Source: Acidimicrobiaceae bacterium (GTDB lineage Bacteria; Actinomycetota; Acidimicrobiia; Acidimicrobiales; MedAcidi-G1). Taken from it: a stretch of DNA of 62,315 nt. Below the pieces are notes generated by a model. It did not search any database, was not told the origin of the DNA, and worked only from the letters and a program-made list of their open reading frames with translations. Where the stretch lies: positions 1 through 62,315 of the forward strand of contig PBAM01000036.1 in assembly GCA_002716285.1 (NCBI GenBank), given 5' to 3'. The translations under genes and the position numbers were made by a program. Shown here in pieces: positions 9,937 to 20,596 of this stretch. The first letter of the stretch is position 1. The number at the start of each line of letters is the position of its first letter.

Positions 9937-11430
9937 TTACACAAATTCCATAACTCCGTCTTCAAGTGAAGTGTTCCGCGAGAGCATTTTTTTGTCTTTG
10001 TAAAAATCCTGGGTATTTAACCAAGGTTCACGGTCACCTTGCTTTGGCATTTCCGACATAGATCTTTTCATATACCCAGATGAGAACCCTTCTATCCAGT
10101 TTCTTTGAGGCATGTCCATGTCACTTTCTCTAAGCCTCGGAGTCACTCTTTTAGTTCCAGTTTTTTTCATATGGTTCAAAATGCGGCACGCGTAAGAACT
10201 ATTGATGTCTGCCCTTAAAGTCCAAGAAGCATTTATATAGCCAAAAGTAGAAATCAAATTAGGCACATCTGAGTATGCAAGGCCTTTATACGTCCAGGTC
10301 TCTGAGAAATCGACAGGGGCGCCATCTATTCTGAATTCCACTTCGCCCAAAGTTACAAGATTCAAACCTGTTGCGGTAACAACAATGTCGGCTTTCAATT
10401 CTTCGCCTGTTTTCAACAAAATTCCTTCTGAGGTAAAGCAGTCGATGTCTTCAGTAGTCACTGAGACTTTCCCTTTACGAATCGATTTGAACAAGTCGCC
10501 GTTTGGGATTAAACACAGCCTTTCATCCCAAGGGTTATAAGAGGGTGTGAAATGACGTTCGACGTCGTAATCGGGACCTAAGGCCATCCGGACACCTGAA
10601 AGTAGTTTCTCTTTAACTTTTTCAGGATCCTTTCTGGTCAATTTGTAAATGTAATTCTGACCGAAAATATTTTTCTTTCTAGTCAAATAGTAGGCAACTT
10701 TCTCAGGCAATATTTTCCGTAATAGACCAGCGAAAGCGTCATGGTCGGGACGGGCTACAACATAAGTGGGTGATCTTTGAAGCATTACAACATGTTCGGC
10801 AATATCGGCCATTGCAGGAACAAGTGTTACCGCTGTTGCTCCAGAGCCTATGACGACAATCTTCTTGCCGGCAAAATCGATATCTTCAGGCCATTCTTGT
10901 GGATGCACTATTTGCCCAGAATACGATTCCACTCCTTCAAAAGCAGGTGTGTACCCGGATTTGTAACTGTAATAACCGGAACACATCAAAAGAAAGTTGC
11001 ACGTGTACTCAACAGTCTCCCCAGTTGCGTTATTGGATGCTTTTAGAGTCCATTGGTCTTTTTGATTTGACCACTCTGCGGTTGAGACGTGAAGGTTGAA
11101 TTTGATTTTTTCTTTAATGTCAAACTCATCAACAGTTTCTTCAAGATATTCAAGAATAGCTGGCCCATCAGCAATGGATTTTGCTGCCGTCCATGGTTTG
11201 AAACTGAAACCCAAAGTATGCATATCACTGTCTGAACGGATTCCCGGATATCGAAATAAATCCCATGTGCCACCCAAATTTGGTCTTCCTTCAAGTATCG
11301 CGAAGGAACGGTCAGGACACTCCTTCTGAAGGCGGTAAGCAGATCCAATACCGGAAATACCAGCCCCAACAACTATGACGTCAAAATTATTTTCTTCTGT
11401 CATTACCCTCTCAACTGTCTTCGCTGTCAT
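9937..11430 (-). CDS. Flavin-containing/Baeyer-Villiger-type monooxygenase
   Basis: FDVIVVGAGISGIGSAYRL, GGTWDLFRYPGIRSDSDMHTLGF, KKIVVIGSGATAVTL. Confidence 0.9.
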   Translation of the reverse strand: MTAKTVERVMTEENNFDVIVVGAGISGIGSAYRLQKECPDRSFAILEGRPNLGGTWDLFRYPGIRSDSDMHTLGFSFKPWTAAKSIADGPAILEYLEETVDEFDIKEKIKFNLHVSTAEWSNQKDQWTLKASNNATGETVEYTCNFLLMCSGYYSYKSGYTPAFEGVESYSGQIVHPQEWPEDIDFAGKKIVVIGSGATAVTLVPAMADIAEHVVMLQRSPTYVVARPDHDAFAGLLRKILPEKVAYYLTRKKNIFGQNYIYKLTRKDPEKVKEKLLSGVRMALGPDYDVERHFTPSYNPWDERLCLIPNGDLFKSIRKGKVSVTTEDIDCFTSEGILLKTGEELKADIVVTATGLNLVTLGEVEFRIDGAPVDFSETWTYKGLAYSDVPNLISTFGYINASWTLRADINSSYACRILNHMKKTGTKRVTPRLRESDMDMPQRNWIEGFSSGYMKRSMSEMPKQGDREPWLNTQDFYKDKKMLSRNTSLEDGVMEFV

Positions 11431-11448
11431 TCATTGTAGATGCGAAAT

Positions 11449-12216
11449 TCATCGCATTATTCCACCACCATCAATTACAACTGATTGTCCATTTATTTTC
11501 GCTGAACCTTCAGAAGAAAGCCATGTCACAGTTTGAGCTATCTGTTCGGGTTTTATAAGTTCACCAGTTGGAGAAATTCTTTCAAGAGTTCTCTTAGCGC
11601 GATCCGTTAGTTCCCCACTCGCATCTCTAATCATCGGAGTATCTACTAGACCTGGAAGAATTGCATTACAACGAATTCCCAACTTTCCATATTCAGACGC
11701 GGCTGATTTGGTCAATCCAACTACACCATGTTTAGCCGCTGTGTAATGAGCTTGACCCGGTGCAGGCACTATTCCAGCCCCAGAAGAAGTGTTTACTATC
11801 ACTCCTCCGGAACCGGATTCGAGCATGTGCATTATTTCATATTTCATGCAGATAAAAACTGAAGTTAAGTTTGTTTTAATCATCTCAGACCAGTTCTCTG
11901 TTTCCAGTTCATGAAACTTGCTACTCGGGTGATTAATGCCGGCATTATTGAAAGCAACGTCTAAACGTCCATGCTCGGAGACAATTTCACTCAATGTTGA
12001 TGCAACTAAATCCTCTTCACTTACATCTACACAATGAGTCGAGAATCCAGTTTTCAAATTTTTAACTATTTCAGAAGTCAACAAGATTCCCTGTTCATCC
12101 ACATCAACGAGAGCGATGTGTGCGACTCCCTCTTTTGCGAAAGCTTCTGCCGTTGAACGGCCAATACCACTCGCCGCTCCGGTCACTACAGTTATTTTTC
12201 CCTCCAGTATCCCCAT
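11449..12216 (-). CDS. Short-chain dehydrogenase/reductase
   Basis: ITVVTGAASGIGRSTAEAFAKEG, NNAGINHP, YTAAKHGVVGLTKSAASEYG; start placed at MGILEGK (12216). Confidence 0.9.
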   Translation of the reverse strand: MGILEGKITVVTGAASGIGRSTAEAFAKEGVAHIALVDVDEQGILLTSEIVKNLKTGFSTHCVDVSEEDLVASTLSEIVSEHGRLDVAFNNAGINHPSSKFHELETENWSEMIKTNLTSVFICMKYEIMHMLESGSGGVIVNTSSGAGIVPAPGQAHYTAAKHGVVGLTKSAASEYGKLGIRCNAILPGLVDTPMIRDASGELTDRAKRTLERISPTGELIKPEQIAQTVTWLSSEGSAKINGQSVVIDGGGIMR

Positions 12217-12342
12217 CGCTTCCTTTCTTATTAAATATTCCGAGCTTCTTACCTTATTTTTCCATTGAAATATGTAAGATGCCGAATTGATGACAGTTAA
12301 CATCTTTGTCTACCGTCAGATTTAACATTAAATGGAGGATTT

Positions 12343-13443
12343 ATGACAGTCTCTTCTTGGGATGACTACCCAGTCCATCAATCGTCTCAATTCATTGCAC
12401 ATCCTGCCACAAGCGATAGAAATTTCTATGACCGTTATTACTTCAACCTTCATTCCTGTTCTGACGAACTATTCGCTATTTTTGGACTTGGACAATACCC
12501 CAATCTGGGCGTAACAGATGCATTTATAGATGTCAGGCATAAAGACAAACAGCACATTGTGCGATCTTCAACAGAACTAGTTGATCGTTCTGAAATAAAA
12601 GTAGGACCTATATCCATCGAAGTCATAGAGCCTCTTCAAAAACTACGTGTTGTCTGCGAACCAACTGAACACACCGTAAGCATGGACGTGACATGGGAAG
12701 CTTCCATGGCAGCCCATGCAGAGCCACATCAATACATAAGAAATAAAGGACGAGTTTTATTCGACACACAACGTTTCGCACAAAATGGAAAATGGTCCGG
12801 TGAAATTACCGTTGCAGGCGACACTTATGAAGTTTTACCTGAAAGCTGGTGGGGAGCGCGAGATCGTTCTTGGGGTATTCGACCTGTAGGTGAGCCAGAA
12901 GGTGACGGTATTCGTCAAGGCACCAATGTAATGAGTGGAATGTGGAATTATTTTCCAATGCAATTCGATGATCATTCAATCCTATACATGTGCCATGAAC
13001 AAGAAGATGGAACCAGGCTTTTGGAAGAAGCAGTGAGAATTTGGAATGATGGCAGTGACTCTGAGTGGTTGGGACGGCCAGAGTGGAACCATGAAATGAT
13101 CTCCGGAACAAGACTGCTTAAAAAGTCGACAATCTCTTTTAATGAAATACCTGGACCCCCTTTTGAGATCGAATGCGAGTCCCTTCTGCCTAATTGGGTT
13201 TCGATAGGTACCGGTTATGGAATAGATTCTGATTGGAGACATGGAATGCATCAGGGGCAAAACATAGTTCAGGGTTTAGTTCTCGATGTCGATGAAATAA
13301 GACCGCTAGCCCAGTATGGAATCGTCGACCATGTAGGACGATTTTCTTACAGTGGTAATGTCGGATATGGCCTTTACGAACACGGTTTTTTTGGCCCTTT
13401 TGCTCCTATGGGATTAGATGATCGCGGATCGTTAGCTCCTTGA
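12343..13443 (+). CDS. Conserved hypothetical protein
   Basis: Intact 366-aa ORF preceded by ggagg-like site; no confidently named family from sequence alone. Confidence 0.6.
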   Translation: MTVSSWDDYPVHQSSQFIAHPATSDRNFYDRYYFNLHSCSDELFAIFGLGQYPNLGVTDAFIDVRHKDKQHIVRSSTELVDRSEIKVGPISIEVIEPLQKLRVVCEPTEHTVSMDVTWEASMAAHAEPHQYIRNKGRVLFDTQRFAQNGKWSGEITVAGDTYEVLPESWWGARDRSWGIRPVGEPEGDGIRQGTNVMSGMWNYFPMQFDDHSILYMCHEQEDGTRLLEEAVRIWNDGSDSEWLGRPEWNHEMISGTRLLKKSTISFNEIPGPPFEIECESLLPNWVSIGTGYGIDSDWRHGMHQGQNIVQGLVLDVDEIRPLAQYGIVDHVGRFSYSGNVGYGLYEHGFFGPFAPMGLDDRGSLAP

Positions 13444-14747
13444 CCAAAAAAAAATTCACTGGCTATTTTGGTAAAACGAAAGTAAAACGCCACGCGGTTC
13501 TTATGGTGTTGCTGTTGATGATTTCTGCCTGTGGAAATAAAGCCGATCTGATCTCCTCAAACAGCACTACAACACCAACCACTACCGTCGTAATATCCGG
13601 AAATACTTCTTCAGATGTGAATACTGAGCCGGCATTTCCTCCCGATCAAAACTGGACCTCAGATTCCACTTGGGACATGTGTCTCATAAAAGCCCCTGAA
13701 GGTCGTAAATACGAGTGGTTAAACTACACGACTTGGATGTCACTTGAACGACAACGTAGAGAGTTCCCCAGATCTCTCATTCCAGAAATAACTGGATCCA
13801 CCACTGCGTTCGTTTCTTCCGAAGAAAATAATAGTGACTATAAGGCATCGATTAAAAACTTCATTGATGCCCGTTGTGACTTAATTGTCACCATTGGAGC
13901 CGAAATAAGTAAGGAAACAGAAATCAGCGCTCTTCAATACCCTGACGTCGATTTCATCGGGATTGACCAACAACACGAAAAACATTATCCGAACCTGGCC
14001 TCCCTACTTTTTCCGGAAGACCATGCAGGATTTCTCGCCGGAGCACTCGCAGCATCAGCAACTGTGACCAAGATCGTTGCCGTGGTACTGGATTCAGAAA
14101 TAGAACCTTCATCTGTTGCCTACGGCGCTGGTTTTACCAATGGTGTCACCCACATCGATCCTGACATTGATGTTGTCTCAATTCCCCACCCCAGTGATGG
14201 TGGGAAACCCGACGCCGACTGGGGAGTAACAGCAGCGCGCGAAGCTCTCGACTATGGGGCTGACGTCATCTTCGCTCCTGGAAGTGGAAGTGGAAGTGGA
14301 GTATTAAAAGAAGTAGCTGGAACAGGTTTCGATGCCCGAAATGAAGCATTGTGTATAGGTGCAGAAGTGGACGATTTCTTCTCACTTCTCCAAGCTCGAC
14401 GATGTCTACTTACCAATGTCATAAAACTACCAAACGAATTCCAAGATCTGTATTGGAAACCAGACAGACCAGCCATTATCAAACAATTCGAAAATGCCTT
14501 GCATCTACCATCCGAATACGAAAGTGAGAACACCCACTCCACGCTAAGTCTCATCAGTAGAGAATTTTTCCTCGGAGGTGATCCTTCTGGTATTCATATC
14601 GGACCAGTCGGATTAGGGAGATTCAACTCTTGGGCTGCTCACAAGATAGGGGAACCTAATCGCAACTTTTTACCATCCGAAGATCTAAAATCAATGTTAT
14701 CTGAACTTACCAGGTCCCTTTGGATCGGTGAAATTCCAACCTTATAG
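13440..14747 (+). CDS. BMP-family (BmpA/Med-like) substrate-binding lipoprotein
   Basis: TTG start overlapping upstream TGA; lipobox LLLMISACGN; FPEDHAGFLAGALAASATVTKIVAVV, GADVIFAPGSGSGSGVLKEV. Confidence 0.75.
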   Translation: MTKKKFTGYFGKTKVKRHAVLMVLLLMISACGNKADLISSNSTTTPTTTVVISGNTSSDVNTEPAFPPDQNWTSDSTWDMCLIKAPEGRKYEWLNYTTWMSLERQRREFPRSLIPEITGSTTAFVSSEENNSDYKASIKNFIDARCDLIVTIGAEISKETEISALQYPDVDFIGIDQQHEKHYPNLASLLFPEDHAGFLAGALAASATVTKIVAVVLDSEIEPSSVAYGAGFTNGVTHIDPDIDVVSIPHPSDGGKPDADWGVTAAREALDYGADVIFAPGSGSGSGVLKEVAGTGFDARNEALCIGAEVDDFFSLLQARRCLLTNVIKLPNEFQDLYWKPDRPAIIKQFENALHLPSEYESENTHSTLSLISREFFLGGDPSGIHIGPVGLGRFNSWAAHKIGEPNRNFLPSEDLKSMLSELTRSLWIGEIPTL

Positions 14748-14813
14748 GACACACCTTTAGGAATTTTCTCTCAGTAATTGCACTCAGGGGATAAGTGGCA
14801 CTACTTTCATTTA

Positions 14814-16043
14814 ATGCAAGAAAATGACCAGATTCTCGACTCTCCCATCCAGGGCGAAGAACCTTTCCGAACTGCAGTGATGAATTTCCTCGAAGGCAAC
14901 TGTGAACGCGTTAACGAATCCGAATCAAGTTTGGACGATGACCCTGAACGCGTAAAGGAATGTAGAAATTTTCAAAAAGAACTATTTAACGCGGGATTAG
15001 CAGCTTTGTCATATTCCAAAGAATATGGAGGAGCCGGGCTGACTAAGAAGCATCAGGAACTTTTTGATGAAATAGCAAGAGACTGGCGCCTCCCTAATGG
15101 CCCCCTTTACATCTCGCATGGGATGTGTCTACCAATGCTGGATCAATACGGAACAGATGAACAAAAGAATACTTTCATGAAGGAATGTATTTCAGGGGAG
15201 AAAATATGGTGCCAATTATTTTCTGAACCAGGTGCCGGATCAGATGTTGCGAGTTTGTCAACACGTGCAAGTAGAGATGGTGACGAGTGGGTTATTTCAG
15301 GACAAAAAGTTTGGACATCAGGAGCACACTACGCGGATTTAGGAATGGTCATCGCTAGAACCGACCCATCACTTCCCAAACACAAGGGGCTTTCAATGTT
15401 CATAATTGATTTCAGTGACCCAAGCGTAGAAGTGAAGCCGTTGAAACAGATCTCGGGTGGAAGTGGTTTCAACGAAGTATTTTTCAATGAGACCAGAGTC
15501 CCTTCAAACCGATTACTCGGTGACCTCAACCAGGGTTGGAACCTCGCAGTTTCAATGCTCATGTTTGAACGTGTCTCCATAGGGGCCGGTGGCGGGTCCT
15601 TAACTGCGGATCGCACCCCGACACTCATAGAATTAGCGAAAACTTTGGATAAGAACACTGACCCTCGTATCAGACAGATACTTTCCGATCTCTGGATTCG
15701 AGAGAAAATTCGCCGATTTATCGGGCAGCGGGTACGTGACTCCGTGGCTGCTGGCCGCGTACCCGGCCCTGAAGGGTCAATCGCAAAACTCAATGGGTCA
15801 TTATTAGCTCGACTTTTCCGCGATGCGTCAATGGAAATCATCGGCACCAGCGGGCAGGCTTGGGAAATCGGAGATAAAGAGGCTGAGAAATGGTCTGTTG
15901 GGTGTTTGGCGGCATCTGGGGTGAGCATTGCAGGTGGGACAGATGAAGTGCAGCGTAATATAATTGGCGAAAGAGTTCTTGCTTTACCTAAAGAACCGGA
16001 TCCCTACAAGGGTGCTTCCTGGGATTCTGTTCCGCGAAATTAG
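14814..16043 (+). CDS. Acyl-CoA dehydrogenase
   Basis: CQLFSEPGAGSDVASLSTRASRDGDEWVISGQKVWTSGAHYADLGMVIART; start placed at MQEND. Confidence 0.9.
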   Translation: MQENDQILDSPIQGEEPFRTAVMNFLEGNCERVNESESSLDDDPERVKECRNFQKELFNAGLAALSYSKEYGGAGLTKKHQELFDEIARDWRLPNGPLYISHGMCLPMLDQYGTDEQKNTFMKECISGEKIWCQLFSEPGAGSDVASLSTRASRDGDEWVISGQKVWTSGAHYADLGMVIARTDPSLPKHKGLSMFIIDFSDPSVEVKPLKQISGGSGFNEVFFNETRVPSNRLLGDLNQGWNLAVSMLMFERVSIGAGGGSLTADRTPTLIELAKTLDKNTDPRIRQILSDLWIREKIRRFIGQRVRDSVAAGRVPGPEGSIAKLNGSLLARLFRDASMEIIGTSGQAWEIGDKEAEKWSVGCLAASGVSIAGGTDEVQRNIIGERVLALPKEPDPYKGASWDSVPRN

Positions 16044-16086
16044 CTTTTCGTCGCATACATACCGGTATTTAATTTGAAAGGTTTAA

Positions 16087-17271
16087 ATGTTTATCGATTT
16101 AACTGAAGAACAAGAATCACTTCGCAAGGAACTGGAATCTTATTTCAGTGACTTGATGACCCCAGAAATCAGAGCTGAAGTAAAAAGTGCTGACTTTGCG
16201 GAAAATAAGCCTTACAAGGATCTAATCAAAAAAATAGGGCAAGACGGTTGGCTTGGCGTTGGGTGGCCGGTCGAACATGGTGGGAAAGGGTTTACACCTA
16301 TCGAGCAATACATTTTTTTCAACGAGTCTCAAGCAGCATGGTGTCCGATACCTTTCTTGACAACCAACACAGTGGGTCCAACTATTAGAGAATTCGGAAC
16401 TCAGGAACAGAAAGATTTCTTCCTTAAAAAAGTTCTAGCTGGGGAAGTTCATTTTTCAATTGGTTACTCCGAACCAGAAGCCGGAACCGATCTTGCTTCT
16501 CTGAAAACACGAGCGGTCAGAGATGGGGATGACTGGATCATTAATGGTCAAAAACTCTACACAAGTCTTGCTTACAATGCGGACTACATCTGGCTCGCTG
16601 CTCGAACCGACACTGAAGCTCCGGGTCATAAAGGAATCACTCTTTTCTTAGTTGACACAAAAGATCCTGGTTTTTCTATACAACCTTTTGAAACTTTCGG
16701 CGCCGCAGACACAACAGCAACTTTCTACGACAACGTCAGAGTTTCTGACAGTATGCGAATTGGAGAGATCAACGGGGGCTGGAATTTGATTACCAGTCAA
16801 CTGAACCATGAAAGAGTTTCACTTTTTGCAGCTGGTCGAATGGTGCGACTCGTAAGAGATGCAGTCGACTGGGCTAGTGAAAATTTACTACCAGATGGAA
16901 GAAGAGTTATTGATCAGGAATGGGTTCAGATGAAACTCGCTGAATGTCGTTCTCTTGTACGATACCTCGATCTTCTCAACTGGGAGGTTGCCTATGCGAA
17001 TACCACTGGGAAAATGGGCCCTGCAGATGCATCGGCGATAAAAGTTCACGGCTCGGAATCTATGCACCGTATTTACACGCAACTCACTGAAGTTATTGGA
17101 GCTACGGGTCACTTGATAGAAGGTGACTCCGGATCAGATCTCGCATCGCAAATAGAAAATGGGTACCGGTCTGTTTGGGTTCTAACTTTTGGTGGCGGGA
17201 CTAACGAAATACAAAGAGACATAATTGGAATGGCCGGACTCGGTTTACCAAGAGAGAAAAGACGGAGATGA
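16087..17271 (+). CDS. Acyl-CoA dehydrogenase
   Basis: IGYSEPEAGTDLASLKTRAVRDGDDWIINGQKLYTS; GGGTNEIQRDIIG. Confidence 0.9.
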   Translation: MFIDLTEEQESLRKELESYFSDLMTPEIRAEVKSADFAENKPYKDLIKKIGQDGWLGVGWPVEHGGKGFTPIEQYIFFNESQAAWCPIPFLTTNTVGPTIREFGTQEQKDFFLKKVLAGEVHFSIGYSEPEAGTDLASLKTRAVRDGDDWIINGQKLYTSLAYNADYIWLAARTDTEAPGHKGITLFLVDTKDPGFSIQPFETFGAADTTATFYDNVRVSDSMRIGEINGGWNLITSQLNHERVSLFAAGRMVRLVRDAVDWASENLLPDGRRVIDQEWVQMKLAECRSLVRYLDLLNWEVAYANTTGKMGPADASAIKVHGSESMHRIYTQLTEVIGATGHLIEGDSGSDLASQIENGYRSVWVLTFGGGTNEIQRDIIGMAGLGLPREKRRR

Positions 17272-17281
17272 GGTTTGAGTA

Positions 17282-18361
17282 ATGAACTTTGATTTCACTG
17301 AAGAACATAATGAAATCGCAGAATTAGCTACGCGTATTCTTGGCGATCATCTAAATGTAGAAGTTTTGAAAAAAATCGAAGAATCTCAAGAGTGGTTTGA
17401 TAGAGAGCTTTGGGAAAAATTTGTTTCAGCTGGATTAACAGGAGCGACGCTTAAAGAGGATGTCGGAGGTGCTGGCTTGGACGTCATTGCACTTGTGTGC
17501 CTACTTCGTGCACAGGGACAACATGTAGCCCCTATCCCCCTGCTGCCAACTTTGGTTTCTGCTATGACAGTGGATAGATTCGGCACCGATGAACAGAGAA
17601 GTTCTTTACTGCCTGAAGTTGTGAACGGCTCAAAACTATTAACTTTTGCAGCACAAGAGTTGTTAAACGACCAATTCATGGAACCGGGCACTTCTTATGA
17701 AAACGGAGTTATAAATGGTGAGAAGATTGTGGTCGAATATGCAAATCTCGCAGACTCAGCTCTAGTAACCGTGATGGCCGGTAATAAACCTGCTATTTGC
17801 ATAGTGGACCTTAAAGATCCGAGTATCACTATGCAATCAAGCGATTCAACTCGAGGCGAACCACTCTGGGAATTGTCGTTCAATGAAACACCGGCTGAAA
17901 AGATCAGTAGTGAGGAAGGTGTTTCTTGGCTCTTCCAGATTTTGCTTGTAAGTCTTTGTGCCCTGCAGTTAGGAGTAACTGAAACAGCACTTAAAATGAC
18001 GGCCTCCTATACAAGCGAAAGAGAACAATTCGGACGACCACTTGCAACTTTTCAAGCCGTAACTCAACGTTTGGCAGACCAATTCATAAATGTCGGTGGT
18101 ATCAGACTGACAACATTTTCGGCCGCATGGCGACTGAGTGCAGACCTCGATGCCCTCGAGGATGCTCTGATAGCTAAATGGTGGGCTTCAGAACGTTCCA
18201 CAGAAATCGCACACGCTACACAACATTGCCATGGTGGAATGGGAGTTTCAAAAGATTACCCCCTCTATCGTTACACACTCTGGAATAAGCACATCACGAC
18301 GTCTTTGGGGGCAGGAACTCAGACTTTACGTTCCCTAGGTTGTCTTTTGGCTTCAAGTTAA
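17282..18361 (+). CDS. Acyl-CoA dehydrogenase (FadE-like, divergent)
   Basis: MNFDFTEEHNEIAELATRIL, SEREQFGRPLATFQAVTQRLAD, HCHGGMGVSKDYPLYRY. Confidence 0.85.
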   Translation: MNFDFTEEHNEIAELATRILGDHLNVEVLKKIEESQEWFDRELWEKFVSAGLTGATLKEDVGGAGLDVIALVCLLRAQGQHVAPIPLLPTLVSAMTVDRFGTDEQRSSLLPEVVNGSKLLTFAAQELLNDQFMEPGTSYENGVINGEKIVVEYANLADSALVTVMAGNKPAICIVDLKDPSITMQSSDSTRGEPLWELSFNETPAEKISSEEGVSWLFQILLVSLCALQLGVTETALKMTASYTSEREQFGRPLATFQAVTQRLADQFINVGGIRLTTFSAAWRLSADLDALEDALIAKWWASERSTEIAHATQHCHGGMGVSKDYPLYRYTLWNKHITTSLGAGTQTLRSLGCLLASS

Positions 18362-18364
18362 AAT

Positions 18365-19738
18365 ATGTCTCATCACGACCTGTTAATAGTTGGAGCAGGG
18401 TCAGGCAATACTATTATCGGACCTGAACACGACCACCTTGATATAGCGATAGCAGAACCGGCTGAATTTGGTGGAACATGCATGAATCGCGGATGCATTC
18501 CTTCAAAAATGCTCGTTTATGCAGCAGACCTTTCGCTTAACGCTCAAACGGCAAATAAACTAGGCGTCAACTCTTCATTCTCCGGTGTTGACTGGGAGGG
18601 AATCCAAAGGCGGATTTTTGGAAGGATAGATCCGATCGCCGAAGCAGGTCTCAATTATCGTGAAAGTCTTGAAAATGTGACCGTTTATAGAGACAAAGCT
18701 GCGTTCATCTCCGAAAACACTGTCGCTGTGGGCAGAGAAGCAGTTTCAGCTGATCAAATTGTCATAGCCGCAGGTGCCAGTCCTGTTATCCCACAATTGT
18801 CAGGATTAAACGAAACACCATTTCACACTTCTGATTCCATAATGAGAATCACTTCATTACCTGATCATATTGTCATTGTAGGTGGAGGTTTTATCGCAAT
18901 CGAAATGGCGCATATTTTTGGATCTTTCGGCTCTGAAGTGACAATGATTCTACGTGGTGACGAGCTCCTACGTGAAGCCGACTCTTCTATACGTGAACGG
19001 ATAACAAGAATCTACAAAGACAGGTTTACCATTTACCTTTCTGAGGAAATAGAGCAAGTTTCACATGCAGGAGAGTTTCTCATTAATTTGAAAAAAGGGA
19101 CTGAAATTGAGGCCGATGAACTTTTAATAGCAACTGGCCGTGACCCTAATACCGGTTTTTTAGAACCTGAAAAAGGTGGCATTGACTGTGATGAAGCCGG
19201 TTATGTCATAACCGATGAGCACCTACGCACTTCCGCTCCTGGGGTTTGGGCTTTGGGTGATGTCACAAATCCTCTTCAACTAAAACACACTGCTAATGCC
19301 GAAGCGAGGATAATTTCTCACAACTTGTTGAATCCGGAAAATTTGGTGAAAATTGATCGCTCTGTGATCCCTAAAGCAGTCTTCGGAAACCCACAAATCG
19401 CTACTGTAGGTTTCACTGAAGATGATCTTCTGAATGGTGGAGTCCCCTATTTGAAATCCATTAGAGACTATTGTGATACCGCATTTGGATGGGCTATGGA
19501 GGATGAGCAGGGTTTTGTGAAACTACTAATTGATCCCACCACTCGCCTTCTACTCGGCGCTCATATCATTGGCTATCAGGCCTCTACTCTTATTCAACAA
19601 CTAGTGACCGCTATGAGTGTCTCTATGACAGTTGATGAACTGGCCCGCAACCAACTTTATGTACATCCAGCTTTAACTGAAGTTATTGAACAGGCGCTAC
19701 TAGGGTTTGAAGACGAAAAGGAACAGGAAAAGGTATGA
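18365..19738 (+). CDS. mtr: Mycothione reductase (pyridine nucleotide-disulfide oxidoreductase)
   Basis: LLIVGAGSGN, FGGTCMNRGCIPSKMLVYAAD, FGSEVTMILRGDELLREAD, C-terminal YVHPALTEVIEQALL. Confidence 0.85.
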   Translation: MSHHDLLIVGAGSGNTIIGPEHDHLDIAIAEPAEFGGTCMNRGCIPSKMLVYAADLSLNAQTANKLGVNSSFSGVDWEGIQRRIFGRIDPIAEAGLNYRESLENVTVYRDKAAFISENTVAVGREAVSADQIVIAAGASPVIPQLSGLNETPFHTSDSIMRITSLPDHIVIVGGGFIAIEMAHIFGSFGSEVTMILRGDELLREADSSIRERITRIYKDRFTIYLSEEIEQVSHAGEFLINLKKGTEIEADELLIATGRDPNTGFLEPEKGGIDCDEAGYVITDEHLRTSAPGVWALGDVTNPLQLKHTANAEARIISHNLLNPENLVKIDRSVIPKAVFGNPQIATVGFTEDDLLNGGVPYLKSIRDYCDTAFGWAMEDEQGFVKLLIDPTTRLLLGAHIIGYQASTLIQQLVTAMSVSMTVDELARNQLYVHPALTEVIEQALLGFEDEKEQEKV

Positions 19739-20595
19739 AAGAGCTGAATGGAGAAACCGCACTTATAACTGGTGGCGCTTCTGGAATAGGTTTATCGATA
19801 GGAAAACGTCTTGCTGAGGCGGGAATGAAAGTAGTTCTAGCTGATATTGAAGTTCCGGTCCTTGAAGAAGCAGTAGCTGAACTGAAAGGACTCGGCTTTG
19901 AAGCAATGGGTGTTTATTGTGACGTAAGCGATATGGGTTCTGTAGAGGAAATGAAAAACCAGGTTGAAGAGACATTCGGCAACCCTAAAGTAGTTTGCCT
20001 TAATGCCGGTGTCGGATTTGGTTCTCCCTTGTCAGAAGCAACGATAAGCGACTGGGAATGGGTCGTGGGTGTGAATCTATGGGGGATCATAAATGGCTTG
20101 CATGCATTTCTTCCAGCAATAAGAGAGATGAGTGAAGGGCATATTGTCATAACCGCATCTATCGCTGGTCATGTCTCTGTTCCGAATCTTGGCCCCTACA
20201 GTGCAACAAAGTTTGCATCTGTGTCAATAGCGGAGACCTTGCGACAGGAATTACTAACCGAAAACTCCGGGGTAGGTGTCAGTTGCCTTTGCCCAGGATT
20301 CGTATCAACAAATATTTGGAATTCAGAAAGAAATCGCCCAGAGAATCTCCTCAACAAGTCTTTGGATGACTTAACTGAAGAAGAGCTTCTTCAAAGAGAA
20401 GCTTTCATGGAATGGATAAGCAGCAACGCTAAGGAACCGTCTGAAGTAGCCGAGCTGGTGCATCAAGCGATTGTAGATGACAGGTTTTGGATTTTCACTG
20501 ACGGTCAGCATCTAGAGGGTATTAAGTCGAGGCATTCTTCAATAGTGAATGGTGACGAATTACCATGGCCTGCACCACCTCTGATAGATATCTGA
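19735..20595 (+). CDS. Short-chain dehydrogenase/reductase
   Basis: ALITGGASGIGLSIGKRLAEAG, YSATKFASVSIAETLRQEL; ATGA overlap with mtr. Confidence 0.9.
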   Translation: MKELNGETALITGGASGIGLSIGKRLAEAGMKVVLADIEVPVLEEAVAELKGLGFEAMGVYCDVSDMGSVEEMKNQVEETFGNPKVVCLNAGVGFGSPLSEATISDWEWVVGVNLWGIINGLHAFLPAIREMSEGHIVITASIAGHVSVPNLGPYSATKFASVSIAETLRQELLTENSGVGVSCLCPGFVSTNIWNSERNRPENLLNKSLDDLTEEELLQREAFMEWISSNAKEPSEVAELVHQAIVDDRFWIFTDGQHLEGIKSRHSSIVNGDELPWPAPPLIDI

Positions 20596-20596
20596 C

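Noticed and set aside
14281-14302. (GGAAGT)3 hexanucleotide repeat in the BMP lipoprotein (GSGSGSG)
   Set aside because: Short and in frame at a Gly-rich loop normal for this family; not compelling as a variable locus.
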